A stretch of 64,000 bases of DNA. Source: JACVRN01 sp036389255. GTDB taxonomy: Bacteria > Acidobacteriota > Blastocatellia > Pyrinomonadales > Pyrinomonadaceae. Shown here piece after piece: positions 7,414 to 16,536 of the stretch. How positions within the stretch are numbered: position 1 is the stretch's first letter; each line of letters opens with the position of its first letter. Below the pieces are notes generated by a model that saw only the letters and a list, made by a program, of their open reading frames with translations, did no database searches and had not been told where the DNA came from. Where the stretch lies: contig DASVQI010000006.1 of assembly GCA_036389255.1 (NCBI GenBank), positions 62,001 to 126,000 on the forward strand, given 5' to 3'. Position numbers and translations under genes: made by a program.

Positions 7414-10374
7414 TCACGCCCTTTGCTCTCCTTCTATCTCCGCGAGGGCCGCCACGCAGCGCTCGCACACCGCAGGGTAGCGCTCGGACTCGCCCACTCG
7501 CACAGAGTAGTTCCAACAGCGCTCGCACTTCTCGCCGTCGGCGCGCACCACCTCTACGGTCATTGGCTGACCGGCTTCGCCCGCCGCTTCAAGGAGTTCG
7601 ACCTGCGAGACTATGAAGATGTAGCGCAGCTCCTCCGCGTAGCGCCTGAGCAACTCGGCCGTTTCGCCGCTCGCCCTGATTATTACTCTGGCTTCGAGCG
7701 AGCTGCCGATTGTCTTGGCCCCGCGTGAGTCTTCCAGCGCCCGCAGCACAACGTCACGCACCTCGAAGAGACTCGTCCAGCGCGTCAGAAGCTCCGAGTC
7801 CACGGTCGCCCGTGCTTCTGTGAACTCCGCCATGTGAACAGAAGCGGCTCTCTCATCTTCGCTCGCTCGCGGCAGGTTCTCCCAGATTTCGTCCGCCGTG
7901 AAGACAAGTATAGGCGCGAGCATGCGGGCCAGAGCGTCAACTATTCTATAAAGCGCCGTCTGAGCCGAGCGACGGGCGTGGGAGCGCGGCGCTGCCGTGT
8001 AGAGCCTGTCCTTTATGATGTCGAAGTAGCGCGCCGAAAGCGTCACCGTGCAGAAGTTGTAGAGCGCGTGATAGACGCTAAAGAACTCGAAAGCCTCGTA
8101 GCCCGCGCGCGCACGCGCCGCGACCACTTCCAACTCTTCGAGCGCCCACCTGTCAATCTCAAGCATCTCTTCGACCGGCACGCTGTCCCGCGCAGGGTCG
8201 AACCCGTCCAGATTCCCCAGAGCGTAGCGCGCAGTGTTACGCATCTTTCTATAAGCGTCCGAGATGCGATGAAGGATTTCTTCCGAGACGCGCACGTCCT
8301 CCTGATAATTCGAAGAGGCCACCCAGAGGCGAAGAATCTCCGCGCCGGAGTCCTTCACCACTTCGTTCGGTGAGATGCCCGTGCCCTGCGACTTGCTCAT
8401 CTTCTCGCCCTGCACGTTGATGACCCAGCCGTGCGTGATGACGCGGTCGTACGGAGCGCGGTCGTGCGCTGCGAGCCCGACCATCAGGCTCGAGTTGAAC
8501 CAGCCGCGATACTGGTCGCCGCCTTCCAAATAAACGTCTGCGGGCCACCTAAGCTCAGGATACTTTTCGAGCACGGCTACGGAGGACGAGCCGCTATCGA
8601 ACCAGACGTCCAGAATGTCCGTCTCCTTCGTCCAGTCCTCGCCGCCGCACTTGGGGCACTTGAAGCCTTCCGGTAGAAGCTCACGCGTATCACGCGAGTA
8701 CCATGCGTCGGCTGTCTCCCGCTCGAAGATGTCCGCGACGTGATTTATGATGCCGGGGTCGGCCACAGCTTCATCACAGCCCGTACAGTAGAAGACAGGA
8801 ATCGGCACGCCCCACACGCGCTGGCGCGAGACGCACCAGTCGGGCCTACCCTTGAGCATATTCTTCATGCGCTCGCGGCCCCACGCGGGAAGCCACTTGG
8901 CGCGCTCGACTTCTCTGAGCGCGCCCGAGCGCAGGCTCATCGGCTCGTCACCTTCGTTCTCGGTAAAGTTCGCTACGGGCCGCCCGTCTTCATCCTTCTC
9001 CGACGTGGCCTCGCTCGCGCGCGCGTCAAGTGAGATGAACCACTGCGGAGTGGCGCGAAAGATGACAGGGTTCTTGCAGCGCCAGCAATGCGGATAGCGA
9101 TGGCCGTACTCTTCGCTGAAGAGAAGCGCGCCCTGCTCGCGCATGAACTCAACAATCTTCGCGTTGGCTTCAAAGACGCGCTCGCCCGCGAAGTGCAACA
9201 CGTCGGAAGCGAAGCGCCCGGCGTTATCAACGGGACAGTAAACCTCGAGCCCGTAGCGCGTGCCTATCACGAAATCGTCGTGGCCGTGACCCGGAGCCGT
9301 GTGAACAACGCCCGTCCCTGCTTTCCCGGTGGAGCGCTTGTCGCGCGCCTCCTTAACATCAAGCTCTGTTTCCGCGTCGGCCTCGCCGCCTAAAGTCACA
9401 TGCTCGCCCAGCATCAGTATCGAAGGACGGTCAAGCCACGCATGACGCGCTTCTAGACGGTCAAGCTGCGCGCCCGGAAAACGAGCCAGCACGCGCGCAG
9501 TTGTCCCGAGCCCGCACTTTTCCGCTACGGCATCGGCCAGTTCCGACGCGACTATGTAAACCTCATCGTCATTCTCAATCGCCGCGTACTCGAATATGGG
9601 ATTGACAGCCAGCCCGAGGTTCGCCGGAAGCGTCCACGGCGTAGTCGTCCACGCCAGAAAGAAGACCTTCTTTCCTTCGAGCGCGGGGTCTATAGCTTTA
9701 GGGTCTGTGACGAGCGGGAACTTGACGTAGACAGACGGGCTAGTATGCTCGCGGTACTCTACTTCAGCTTCGGCCAGCGCCGTCTGGTCGTGTATGCACC
9801 AGTAAACGGGACGCGCTCCCTTGTAGACGAAGCCGCGCTCTACGAAACGCCCGAAGAGCCTTGCCGTCTCCGCCTCGTAATGGTTCGACATGGTCATGTA
9901 GGGGTCGTTCCAGAGGCCGAAGATGCCGAGGCGTTGAAAGTCTCTGGTCTGTCGCTTCAGCGCTTCGGAGGCGTGCTCGCGGCAGGCGCGGCGTATGCTG
10001 GCCGCAGGCATGTTGGCCTTCTTAGCGCCCAGCTTCTTGTCCACGAACAGCTCTATAGGCAGGCCGTGACAGTCGTAGCCGGGCACGTACGGCGAGTCGA
10101 AGCCAAGCATCGTGCGAGACTTGACGACGAAGTCTTTCAGAATCTTGTTGAGCGCCGTGCCAAGGTGAATGTCAGAGTTGGCGTAGGGCGGGCCGTCGTG
10201 CAGTATGAACTTGTCGCGCCCTTCGCGCGAGCGGCGAATCAGGCCGTACAAATCCATCTCGGCCCATTTCTTCAAACGCGCTGGCTCACTCTGACCGAGG
10301 TTTGCCTTCTGACTAAAAACTGTCTTGGGCAGGTTGACTGTCTTCTTCAAATCAAGAGGTGTTTCAGTGGACAT
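7414..10374 (-). CDS. ileS: Isoleucyl-tRNA synthetase
   Basis: This 986-residue class I synthetase charges tRNA-Ile with isoleucine. The HIGH-type motif appears as HLGT in PYANSDIHLGTALNK (near residue 70). The editing (CP1) domain holds TTTPWTLPANLG, GTGVVHTAPGHGHDDF and the Trp-rich active-site region. The KMSKS loop is exact (GEKMSKSQGTG, near 657). An anticodon-binding domain follows. The C terminus has the zinc-binding Cys pairs CERCW and CERC, so this is the bacterial, zinc-finger type rather than the eukaryote-like, mupirocin-resistant type (family knowledge). It is the first gene of the lipoprotein-processing operon. No T-box leader is seen upstream. Confidence 0.96.
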   Translation of the reverse strand: MSTETPLDLKKTVNLPKTVFSQKANLGQSEPARLKKWAEMDLYGLIRRSREGRDKFILHDGPPYANSDIHLGTALNKILKDFVVKSRTMLGFDSPYVPGYDCHGLPIELFVDKKLGAKKANMPAASIRRACREHASEALKRQTRDFQRLGIFGLWNDPYMTMSNHYEAETARLFGRFVERGFVYKGARPVYWCIHDQTALAEAEVEYREHTSPSVYVKFPLVTDPKAIDPALEGKKVFFLAWTTTPWTLPANLGLAVNPIFEYAAIENDDEVYIVASELADAVAEKCGLGTTARVLARFPGAQLDRLEARHAWLDRPSILMLGEHVTLGGEADAETELDVKEARDKRSTGKAGTGVVHTAPGHGHDDFVIGTRYGLEVYCPVDNAGRFASDVLHFAGERVFEANAKIVEFMREQGALLFSEEYGHRYPHCWRCKNPVIFRATPQWFISLDARASEATSEKDEDGRPVANFTENEGDEPMSLRSGALREVERAKWLPAWGRERMKNMLKGRPDWCVSRQRVWGVPIPVFYCTGCDEAVADPGIINHVADIFERETADAWYSRDTRELLPEGFKCPKCGGEDWTKETDILDVWFDSGSSSVAVLEKYPELRWPADVYLEGGDQYRGWFNSSLMVGLAAHDRAPYDRVITHGWVINVQGEKMSKSQGTGISPNEVVKDSGAEILRLWVASSNYQEDVRVSEEILHRISDAYRKMRNTARYALGNLDGFDPARDSVPVEEMLEIDRWALEELEVVAARARAGYEAFEFFSVYHALYNFCTVTLSARYFDIIKDRLYTAAPRSHARRSAQTALYRIVDALARMLAPILVFTADEIWENLPRASEDERAASVHMAEFTEARATVDSELLTRWTSLFEVRDVVLRALEDSRGAKTIGSSLEARVIIRASGETAELLRRYAEELRYIFIVSQVELLEAAGEAGQPMTVEVVRADGEKCERCWNYSVRVGESERYPAVCERCVAALAEIEGEQRA

Positions 10375-10424
10375 AAAATTTTCGCCTTCGTAATTGAACC
10401 AACAATATTAGCTTAAAGGGGGCT

Positions 10425-10490
10425 GGGTGTCAGGTGCCGGGAAAGAAAGAGAGTTGATTTTCTTTTACCGCCACCCGGCACCTGACACCC
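10425..10490. repeat. Long intergenic hairpin with perfect 17-bp arms
   Basis: The arm at 10425-10441 is the exact reverse complement of 10474-10490. The interior has a purine-rich AAAGAAAGAGAG facing TTTTCTTTT, which lengthens the stem. It is built of short words (GGTGTCAGGTGCCGGG). The right arm closely resembles the sequence at 56775-56792, so this is a dispersed repeat type. It lies between the DUF948-like gene and ileS. Confidence 0.75.
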
Positions 10491-10501
10491 GCTCTTAAAA
10501 G

Positions 10502-10552
10502 TTTTGCCCGAGCCATCTGCTCTCTTCGTGGGAGGCGATGGTTCGGGCAAAA
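10502..10552 (-). terminator. Terminator after the DUF948-like gene
   Basis: Two 16-nt arms (10502-10517 and 10537-10552) pair fully except for one G-T wobble. On the minus strand the stem ends in AAAACTTTTAAG. It starts 30 nt past the stop of the gene at 10582-11142 and separates it from ileS. Confidence 0.7.
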
Positions 10553-10581
10553 GCTGAAATGCTTTTGATGTGCCGTGGCGT

Positions 10582-11142
10582 TTAGCCTATGAACATCTCC
10601 TCGTCCGTGTAGGTCTGGTTGATGGGCTTCGGCGCGGGCGCGAGCAGGACTTCAAGGCCACGGCGGAAGCCCGCCATAATCGCCGCCAGCTCTCTGGCAG
10701 GCTCCATCACCTTCGCGCGTATGAATTCCGAAGTGACGGAGAACTTCGCGCTGGCTTCGTCCACGGTGCGGCTGACGAGCTGAACCTTCTCTCGCGTGGT
10801 CACGCTCGTTTCGCCCACCAGTTGTTTAAGCTCGCGCACCTCGTCGCGTATGAGCGAGGCCGATTCGGAAAAGTGCATGGAGGCCGTGGAGAGATAACCG
10901 CTCATGACGCTGACCTGCTCGGCTATCTCTTTGCCCTGCGCGGCAATCTGCTTGCCCTGATCGCTCAGCGCGGTGACTCTTTCCAGCAATGGCTCGACGC
11001 GCTCTTCGAGACGATTGACCGTCTTGACCGCGCGGCTGACGACCACGGCTATAGCCACCATAGCCACGGCTATGATGATGAACGAGAGGGCGATGATAAT
11101 GGTCATAATCATCACCCAGAACATTGGATTGCTCGTGTCCAT
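10582..11142 (-). CDS. Membrane-anchored coiled-coil protein, DUF948-like
   Basis: This 186-residue protein has one long N-terminal membrane helix (about residues 8-37, very rich in Ile, Val and Ala), then a helical region with heptad-like spacing (RLEERVEPLLERV, GKQIAAQGKEIAEQV) and an acidic end. The layout, one anchor plus a long cytoplasmic or periplasmic helix, matches DUF948-type general stress proteins, although I cannot confirm the family. It follows a YtxH-like gene by 15 nt, a pairing seen with stress-related membrane proteins. No catalytic motif is visible. Confidence 0.7.
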   Translation of the reverse strand: MDTSNPMFWVMIMTIIIALSFIIIAVAMVAIAVVVSRAVKTVNRLEERVEPLLERVTALSDQGKQIAAQGKEIAEQVSVMSGYLSTASMHFSESASLIRDEVRELKQLVGETSVTTREKVQLVSRTVDEASAKFSVTSEFIRAKVMEPARELAAIMAGFRRGLEVLLAPAPKPINQTYTDEEMFIG

Positions 11143-11157
11143 TAGAACGATTTCGTC

Positions 11158-11604
11158 TCAGCTTTTCTGCTCTTCGTAATAGTTGGGCGGATTGCCGGGA
11201 AGACCCGTTACTTCGGTCTTACGTTTCTCTTCACGATAAGCCTGTTTGCCTGCTTCTATGGCTGCGGAGAAGCTGCCGCCGCGCTGTTTCGCGGCGTCAC
11301 GCGCGGCTCCGGCCACTTCACCGGCCCGCTCGCGTCCTGCCGAGTAAAGCTCGGACGCACGGTCACGCGCGCCTTCATAATAATCTGTCGCGCGCTCGCC
11401 CAGTTGAGTCGCGGCATCGCGCGTGCGGTCTATGCTTTTGCGCGTGGCGTCGGCTATGTCGCCGCGCAATTCGTGGCCGGACTTAGGCGCAAACAGAAGC
11501 GCCACGACAGCGCCTATGCCCGCTCCGACCAGCAGGTAAGCGATGCGTGCGCCGGTGTCACCCGCGTCGCTCGCCTCTCGCCTGCGCTCTATTTCTCTGC
11601 TCAT
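11158..11604 (-). CDS. YtxH-domain protein
   Basis: This 148-residue protein has one hydrophobic segment, AYLLVGAGIGAVVALLFAPKSG (about residues 22-43). The ending LLFAPKSG-x-ELR is the hallmark of YtxH-domain proteins. The remainder is a polar, Ala- and Arg-rich helix with repeated RDAA/REKA-like patterns, as in LEA-like stress proteins. In Bacillus the domain is found in general stress proteins; its biochemical function is unknown. It is transcribed with the DUF948-like gene 15 nt downstream. Confidence 0.8.
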   Translation of the reverse strand: MSREIERRREASDAGDTGARIAYLLVGAGIGAVVALLFAPKSGHELRGDIADATRKSIDRTRDAATQLGERATDYYEGARDRASELYSAGRERAGEVAGAARDAAKQRGGSFSAAIEAGKQAYREEKRKTEVTGLPGNPPNYYEEQKS

Positions 11605-11700
11605 AAAAGAGAACCTTTCTCAGGCCGCATACTTTTGAGCCTGCTCACGCTTCATCTTTTATCGAAGTTCAGCTTGCTGAAGAATATAGCAAAAGGGCGC

Positions 11701-11757
11701 GTAAATGGTAAATGGCAAATGGCGAATAGAAAGAAGCGTTTCGTCTATTCACCACCG
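11701..11757. repeat. Imperfect intergenic hairpin of short repeated words
   Basis: A left side of repeated words (GTAAATGGTAAATGGCAAATGG) precedes GAATAGA at 11724-11730, which is an exact complement of TCTATTC at 11744-11750. GTAAA on the left can also pair with TTTAC on the right. It sits directly after the stop of the sigma-54 activator (11763), consistent with a transcription end. Confidence 0.5.
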
Positions 11758-11762
11758 ACTCT

Positions 11763-13895
11763 TTACTCTTTTTCGTCGCTGTATTGCTGTAGCTTGCGAT
11801 AGAGGGTCTTGCGGCCTATGCCCAGTGAGCGCGCGGCGCGCGTCTTGTCGCCCGCCGTGTAGTCCAGCGTGGCTTCAATGGCTCGCCGCTCTATCTCGTC
11901 CATAGGAGACGGCACGTTGATTTCGAGTTTGACGGAGCGCCCTTCGTTGGCGGCGCGCGCTCTCTCGCCGCGCAGGCGCGAGCGCTCTTCCAATGGCCTT
12001 CGGCTGATTGCTTCCGGCAGGTCGTCCAGCTCAATCTGACGGCCCGAAGCTATGATGACGGCCCGCTCTATGGCGTTCTCAAGCTCGCGCACGTTGCCCG
12101 GCCACTCGTAGCTCATGAGAGCCGCGAGCGCCTCTTTAGAGATGCCGGAGATGAAGCGCCCGGTCTTCTGCTTGTAGTGCTCAAGAAAGTGTATGACGAG
12201 CGGGTGAATGTCTTCGGCACGCTCGCGCAGAGGCGGCAGCCGTATGGGGAAGACCGAGAGGCGATAGAAGAGGTCGCGCCTGAAGGTGCCCTGCTCGACT
12301 GCGCGCTCAAGGTCAACGTTTGAGGCGGCTATGACTCGCACGTCGGCCTTTATGACTTCCGAGCCGCCTACGCGCGTGAACTCGCCGTCCTGAAGCACTC
12401 GAAGCAGGCGAACCTGAGCCGACAGACTCATCTCGCCTATCTCGTCCAGAAAGAGAGTCCCGCCGTCCGCCTCTTCAAAGCGTCCCTGCCTGCGAGCGCG
12501 CGCGTCCGTGAAAGCCCCCTTCTCGTGGCCGAAGAGTTCCGTTTCGAGAAGCGTCTCGGGGATAGCGCCGCAGTTGAGCTTGATATAGGGACGGTCTTCG
12601 CGGCCAGAGTTGTAGTGAATCAGATTCGCCAGAAGTTCTTTGCCCGTGCCGCTCTCGCCCTGAATGAGAACGCTGGTCTGCGTGTCGGCCACGTTGAGCG
12701 CCAGCTCTATGGCGCGGCGAATTGCCGGGGCCTGTCCAATGATGCGGTCTTCCGCGTGCCGCTCGTGCAGCGCGCTCTTCAGGCGCATCACTTCCGCCGA
12801 AAGCTGGTCGCGCTCAAGCGCCGTGCCTATCTGGTCGGCTATGCCTTCCACAAGCGCCACTTCGTGGTCGTCAAAGCTGATGCGCTCCTGACTCCAGACG
12901 AGGCCGAGCAGCCCGAATATCTGTTCGCCTATGCGAACCGGAGCGACCAGAGCCGCGCGGCCTCCGAGCGTGGCGTTGAAGATGAGCCGGAACGGAAGCG
13001 GAAGGTGCGACTCCAGCAGCCGCAGAGTCTTCCCCTGCGCTATCAGCTCTATCATCGCAGGGAACTCCGTGATGTCGAGCGACTGGCCGTGAGCGTCTAT
13101 CAGGCCGCGCACGGAGTCCGTCGCGGCGTGCGGCGCGGCTTTGAATGCCGCTAGGCTGATGCGGGAGACGTTCGGGTCAAGCACGCCCAGCGCGCCGTAG
13201 TCTGCCTTTACTAGCTCAAGCGCGCGCTCTAAAACGAGAGAGGTTACTTCGTTAAAATCCGAGCGCGCATTGAGGGCGTTGGCAATCTCAAGCAGAGCCC
13301 GCGTGCGCTCGCTTTCGCGCTGCTGGTCAGTGTAGAGGCGCGTGTAGCGGTAGCCGACCGCAATCTGCCGCGCGATTGACTGGAGAAAAGCGACCTCTTC
13401 ATCAAGCCACTTGCGAGGCGCGCGCGTCGTATGAATCCCAACCAGACCGAGCACGTCGTCTTCCAGACGAACCGGCACAACCAGCAGCGAGCGCGTCCCC
13501 AGACTCGCCGCTAGATAACGAACCTTCTGATCCAGACCGGGCGCGCTCGTGTCGTCAAGACGAACCGGCTTCGTCAAATCAATATGCTCGGCCAGTTGCT
13601 TCAAGTCCATGGGGATGGTCGTGCCGAGGCTCGACGGGACATCCCCGGAGGCGCGCCATTCGTGGCTGATGCGAAGCTCGCTTTCACTCTTGAGCTGAAT
13701 CACGTCGCACCGGTCTGCGTCCATCATGCGCCCAAGCTCAGTGACTACGGCGTGAAGGAACCTGTCCAGATTAATCGTGGCGGGAAGCTCAAGGGCGAGG
13801 CGGTCAATGATGGCTTCCCGCGCCTCGTGCATCTTTATCTTGCGTTCGAGTGAGAGCGCTTGCTGAGTGGTGGTGGACATATCGAGAGATGACAT
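11763..13895 (-). CDS. Sigma-54-dependent activator with two GAF domains
   Basis: This 710-residue enhancer-binding protein belongs to the FhlA/NorR class. Two GAF sensory domains (about residues 25-190 and 200-370) precede an AAA+ domain with Walker A GESGTGKE, the sigma-54 contact loop GAFTDA, Walker B GGTLFLDEIGEM, and the later ESSP-like RRDLFYRLSVFPI block. The C terminus is a Fis-type helix-turn-helix (TRAARSLGIGRKTLYRKLQQYS). It hydrolyses ATP to open sigma-54 promoters. There is no receiver domain, so the signal is likely a small ligand bound by the GAF domains. The target genes are unknown, and I found no clear -24/-12 promoter nearby. An alternative start is Met6. Confidence 0.93.
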   Translation of the reverse strand: MSSLDMSTTTQQALSLERKIKMHEAREAIIDRLALELPATINLDRFLHAVVTELGRMMDADRCDVIQLKSESELRISHEWRASGDVPSSLGTTIPMDLKQLAEHIDLTKPVRLDDTSAPGLDQKVRYLAASLGTRSLLVVPVRLEDDVLGLVGIHTTRAPRKWLDEEVAFLQSIARQIAVGYRYTRLYTDQQRESERTRALLEIANALNARSDFNEVTSLVLERALELVKADYGALGVLDPNVSRISLAAFKAAPHAATDSVRGLIDAHGQSLDITEFPAMIELIAQGKTLRLLESHLPLPFRLIFNATLGGRAALVAPVRIGEQIFGLLGLVWSQERISFDDHEVALVEGIADQIGTALERDQLSAEVMRLKSALHERHAEDRIIGQAPAIRRAIELALNVADTQTSVLIQGESGTGKELLANLIHYNSGREDRPYIKLNCGAIPETLLETELFGHEKGAFTDARARRQGRFEEADGGTLFLDEIGEMSLSAQVRLLRVLQDGEFTRVGGSEVIKADVRVIAASNVDLERAVEQGTFRRDLFYRLSVFPIRLPPLRERAEDIHPLVIHFLEHYKQKTGRFISGISKEALAALMSYEWPGNVRELENAIERAVIIASGRQIELDDLPEAISRRPLEERSRLRGERARAANEGRSVKLEINVPSPMDEIERRAIEATLDYTAGDKTRAARSLGIGRKTLYRKLQQYSDEKE

Positions 13896-14025
13896 TCAGG
13901 ACTCGGTGCGGGAGAGCTTTCTTTAAGATGCGCGCATCCTCTGATGAAAGCTTTTTGTGTCGAGGACAGATGGCTCGGGCCAGATGGATGCGCTTAACCG
14001 TCTCTGACGGAGGCGAAATAATAAC

Positions 14026-14070
14026 GAACCGCGCGCCAAGTTGCAAAGTAAACAACGAAGCGCGCGGTTC
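14026..14070 (-). terminator. Terminator after the lytic transglycosylase gene
   Basis: GAACCGCGCGC at 14026-14036 and GCGCGCGGTTC at 14060-14070 are exact complements (11 bp). On the minus strand the stem is followed by GTTATTATTTCG. It lies 37 nt past the stop at 14107. Confidence 0.65.
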
Positions 14071-14106
14071 AAGCGTTGGAGAAATGAGGATGAGAGAGGA
14101 GGAAAC

Positions 14107-14763
14107 TTACTCGGCGGTCTGCAACTGTGCTACTTCGGGAATCAGTCGAAACTCTATGCGCGCCTGCTCGGGCGAAAGAAGCGGGTGAGAGAGCTTCCCG
14201 TAACGGCCCGTGATGATGCGCACGTAGTTCTGAGTCTCGCTGTAAGGAGGAATGCCGTTGTATTTGTCCACGGAACCTTCGCCAGCGTTATATCCGGCGA
14301 GCGCCAGAGAAACGTTGCCGTTGAATCGCTTGAGTAAAAATCGCAGGTACTTTGTACCGGCATCAATGTTCGAGGCCGTATCGTAAGAGTCTGTGCAACC
14401 GAAGCGGCGAGCCGTCGCGGGCATCAACTGCATCAAGCCCTGAGCGCCGGCGCCGGAGCGTGCTTTAACTTTATATTTTGATTCCTGCCAGATAACAGCG
14501 TGTATGAATCTGGGGTCAACACCGTACTTCTCGCCAGCGCGTAAAATCACAAGGTCAAGCTCGCGGTCGCCGCTCGACGGGATGTCTGCGGGGATGTAGT
14601 CCTCTGCTGCGACGACTTTGGAAACAGGCGTGGCCTGCGCTGAAGGCGCAAGAGCGGGGCTATAAAAAAATCCTGTAACGTTTGTGAATACGAAGAGGGA
14701 AAAGAGCGCGACGGGGGCGAACTTTACAGACCAGAAGTGTAGCGTGAATCGGGTCAGACTCAT
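14107..14763 (-). CDS. Lytic transglycosylase, SLT domain
   Basis: This 218-residue secreted or membrane-anchored enzyme cleaves peptidoglycan between MurNAc and GlcNAc, leaving 1,6-anhydro ends. A hydrophobic N-terminal segment (FAPVALFSLFVFTNVTGFF) serves as signal or anchor. The SLT domain has the catalytic Glu in IWQESKYKVKARSGAGAQGLMQLMPATARRFG, then NIDAGTKYLRFLLKRF and SLALAGYNAGEGSVDKY. It is short and lacks a TPR superhelix, unlike the second SLT enzyme at 30158-32500. It is monocistronic, closed by a hairpin, and its upstream region is shared with a divergent gene. Confidence 0.9.
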   Translation of the reverse strand: MSLTRFTLHFWSVKFAPVALFSLFVFTNVTGFFYSPALAPSAQATPVSKVVAAEDYIPADIPSSGDRELDLVILRAGEKYGVDPRFIHAVIWQESKYKVKARSGAGAQGLMQLMPATARRFGCTDSYDTASNIDAGTKYLRFLLKRFNGNVSLALAGYNAGEGSVDKYNGIPPYSETQNYVRIITGRYGKLSHPLLSPEQARIEFRLIPEVAQLQTAE

Positions 14764-15251
14764 CCAGTTTCATTCTCCATGTGAGCGATGACGCTCTTAA
14801 CTTGACCGCGTCATCGGGGAACAATTTCCGTCCCTTACGGTGGCGAAAACTTCGGGGGCTGCGCATGGCGAATGAACTTGCAAAGAGCAGTTCATCAAAG
14901 CCGAGAGTAAGATGGATGAGAAGTATTGTGGGTTGCTTGCAGAGCATGAAAATTATCCACTTAAGTCTTTATTTTGTATGTATTTAGTTCAGACACCCTT
15001 AAGCCTTGCGATTGCAGGGGTTCGACCCGATTCATTCATCATGATGGGGCGTTTTAAGCTCACTTAAACTCTTTGGCGTACCGATAGGCTACAAACTTTT
15101 TCGCAATCTAAATAAATCTTTCCACGGGACAACAGAAGAGCGCCGATTGCATCGCACCTTTATATAGCGGCTTTTGCTAGCGGGTTGCGGGCAGGCTGAC
15201 TGATTCGTATAATTTGACTACAGAAGAATAGAGTGGAAGAGAAGAACCGAT
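14764..15251. other. Divergent intergenic region, 488 bp
   Basis: This gap separates the divergent transglycosylase and FmdB-like genes, so it should hold both promoters. A plausible plus-strand promoter is annotated separately at 15185-15213. Short ORFs here lack family features and ribosome sites. I see no tRNA or known riboswitch. Confidence 0.5.
15185..15213 (+). promoter_or_regulatory. Candidate sigma-70-type promoter for the FmdB-like gene
   Basis: TTGCGG (15185-15190) is separated by exactly 17 nt from a perfect TATAAT (15208-15213). The -35 matches the consensus in only three of six positions. The start codon lies at 15252, which would give a leader of about 30 nt. Confidence 0.5.
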
Positions 15252-15569
15252 ATGCCCATCTACGAATATCAATGCAAGAAATGTAACGCGCACATGGAAG
15301 TGTTGCAGAAGTTTTCAGACAAGCCTCTGGTGAAGTGCCGCAAGTGCGGAGGCCGTCTGGAAAAACTTCTGTCGGCCCCTGCCATTCAATTCAAAGGCTC
15401 CGGCTGGTACGTCACGGACTACGCGGGAAAGAAATCGGGCGCCAGCGAAGAAAAGAAAAGCAGCGAGGCTTCAACCGCCGACGCGAAACCTGCATCAAAG
15501 GAGCCAAGCAGCAAGAAACCGGACGCTTCTACGGCAAAGAAGAGCACGCCCAGCACGAGCGGCGATTAG
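15252..15569 (+). CDS. FmdB-family zinc ribbon protein
   Basis: This 105-residue protein starts MPIYEYQCKKCNAHMEVLQ and has a second CRKCGG pair, so four cysteines (CxxC ... CxxC) form a zinc ribbon, exactly as in the FmdB/putative regulatory protein family. The KLLSAPAIQFKGSGWYVTDY segment is also typical. The rest is a Lys/Ser/Ala-rich disordered tail. Family members are small and often annotated as regulatory, but no molecular role is proven. It is followed 17 nt later by a VWA gene on the same strand, so the two may be co-transcribed. Confidence 0.88.
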   Translation: MPIYEYQCKKCNAHMEVLQKFSDKPLVKCRKCGGRLEKLLSAPAIQFKGSGWYVTDYAGKKSGASEEKKSSEASTADAKPASKEPSSKKPDASTAKKSTPSTSGD

Positions 15570-15586
15570 AAGAAGCCTTATATATA

Positions 15587-16528
15587 ATGCGTAGTAAAGA
15601 AGAGAGAATCTCAAGGCGGAAGCCCGCGAGCAAAACTCGCGCTGGCTTGGCCCTTCTGCTTTTACTGGCCTCGGTCGTGATGGTAGCGGGTCAGGCGGGT
15701 CGTCGTAACCGTAGCACCGGCGACAGCAACGTAAGCTTAAACGTCTACGCCGTGCGCGAAGACAACGCCGAAGCTCCCGTCACTTCCAAGCAGATTGCGC
15801 TCTACGACAACGGCATAGAGCAGACCATCAAAAGCTTCTCGCCCGACCCTAGCCCCGCGCGCATAGTGCTGCTCGTAGATAATTCGCTCACGATACGCGC
15901 CGACGTGGAGAAACTGGAACAGGCCGCCCGCGAGTTCGCTTACGAGATTTACGAAGGCGACAAGCTTCTGATTGTCGGTTACGACGAGCAGGCCGAGATA
16001 GTCATTGACTGGACGGACGACGCCAAGAAGATTGAGGCTTCCTTGAAGAGCTTTCGCAAGAAGGGGTCGCCGCATCTCTTCGACGCGCTCAAGGCAGTAT
16101 CGGAAGAGGCGCTGAGGCCGCTCGCGGCTACCAACCAGAAGCGCGTGGTTGTCATCATCAGCGACGGAGTTGATAGAGGAAGCAAGACCAAGTTCGATGA
16201 AATCCTGAGCGACCTCCAGCTACAGGACATAACCGTCTACGCCGTTCAGGCACCGGACAGAACTGGCGGCGCGCTTCGCCGCGACATGCCCAAGCCAAAA
16301 GATGTCGTCAAAAAACTTGCGGAAGAGACGGGCGGGCGAGTCTTTCCCATCAACGAGCCGCAGGTTGCTGCCAAAGCCATCTGCGACGAGTTGCGCAAGA
16401 ACCGCTACATTCTGGCTTACGCCCCGACCAGCATCCCTTACGGAGATTCGCGCAGGCTGCTGCTGGTAGCGGACACAGGCGTACAGGTCAGAGCCAAAAC
16501 CGCCCAGCCTCCTTCAATCAAACAGTAA
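15587..16528 (+). CDS. Secreted VWA-domain protein (TIGR03436 type)
   Basis: The frame extends upstream to 15335, but that part overlaps the zinc ribbon gene. The ATG at 15587 gives a basic N terminus and signal peptide (TRAGLALLLLLASVVMVAGQAG), 313 residues in all. The domain shows the family's lead strand (LNVYAVREDN), a DxSxT metal motif in VLLVDNSLTI, FDALKAVSEEA, and ISDGVD. The C terminus, ELRKNRYILAYAPTS, fits the family. It is shorter than the two copies at 2607-4804 and lacks their Gln-rich linker. The function is presumed extracellular protein binding. Confidence 0.86.
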   Translation: MRSKEERISRRKPASKTRAGLALLLLLASVVMVAGQAGRRNRSTGDSNVSLNVYAVREDNAEAPVTSKQIALYDNGIEQTIKSFSPDPSPARIVLLVDNSLTIRADVEKLEQAAREFAYEIYEGDKLLIVGYDEQAEIVIDWTDDAKKIEASLKSFRKKGSPHLFDALKAVSEEALRPLAATNQKRVVVIISDGVDRGSKTKFDEILSDLQLQDITVYAVQAPDRTGGALRRDMPKPKDVVKKLAEETGGRVFPINEPQVAAKAICDELRKNRYILAYAPTSIPYGDSRRLLLVADTGVQVRAKTAQPPSIKQ

Positions 16529-16536
16529 GCTATTAT

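Noticed and set aside
10375..10581. T-box leader for ileS
   Set aside because: The conserved T-box sequence is absent; the gap holds two hairpins at the end of the upstream gene.
14866..14882. Possible sigma-54 promoter (TGGC ... TTGCA)
   Set aside because: The GG-to-GC spacing is one base too long, which this promoter type does not tolerate.
14995..15050. tRNA-like GGTTCGACCC segment
   Set aside because: Only a T-loop-like piece; no acceptor stem or anticodon arm can be drawn.
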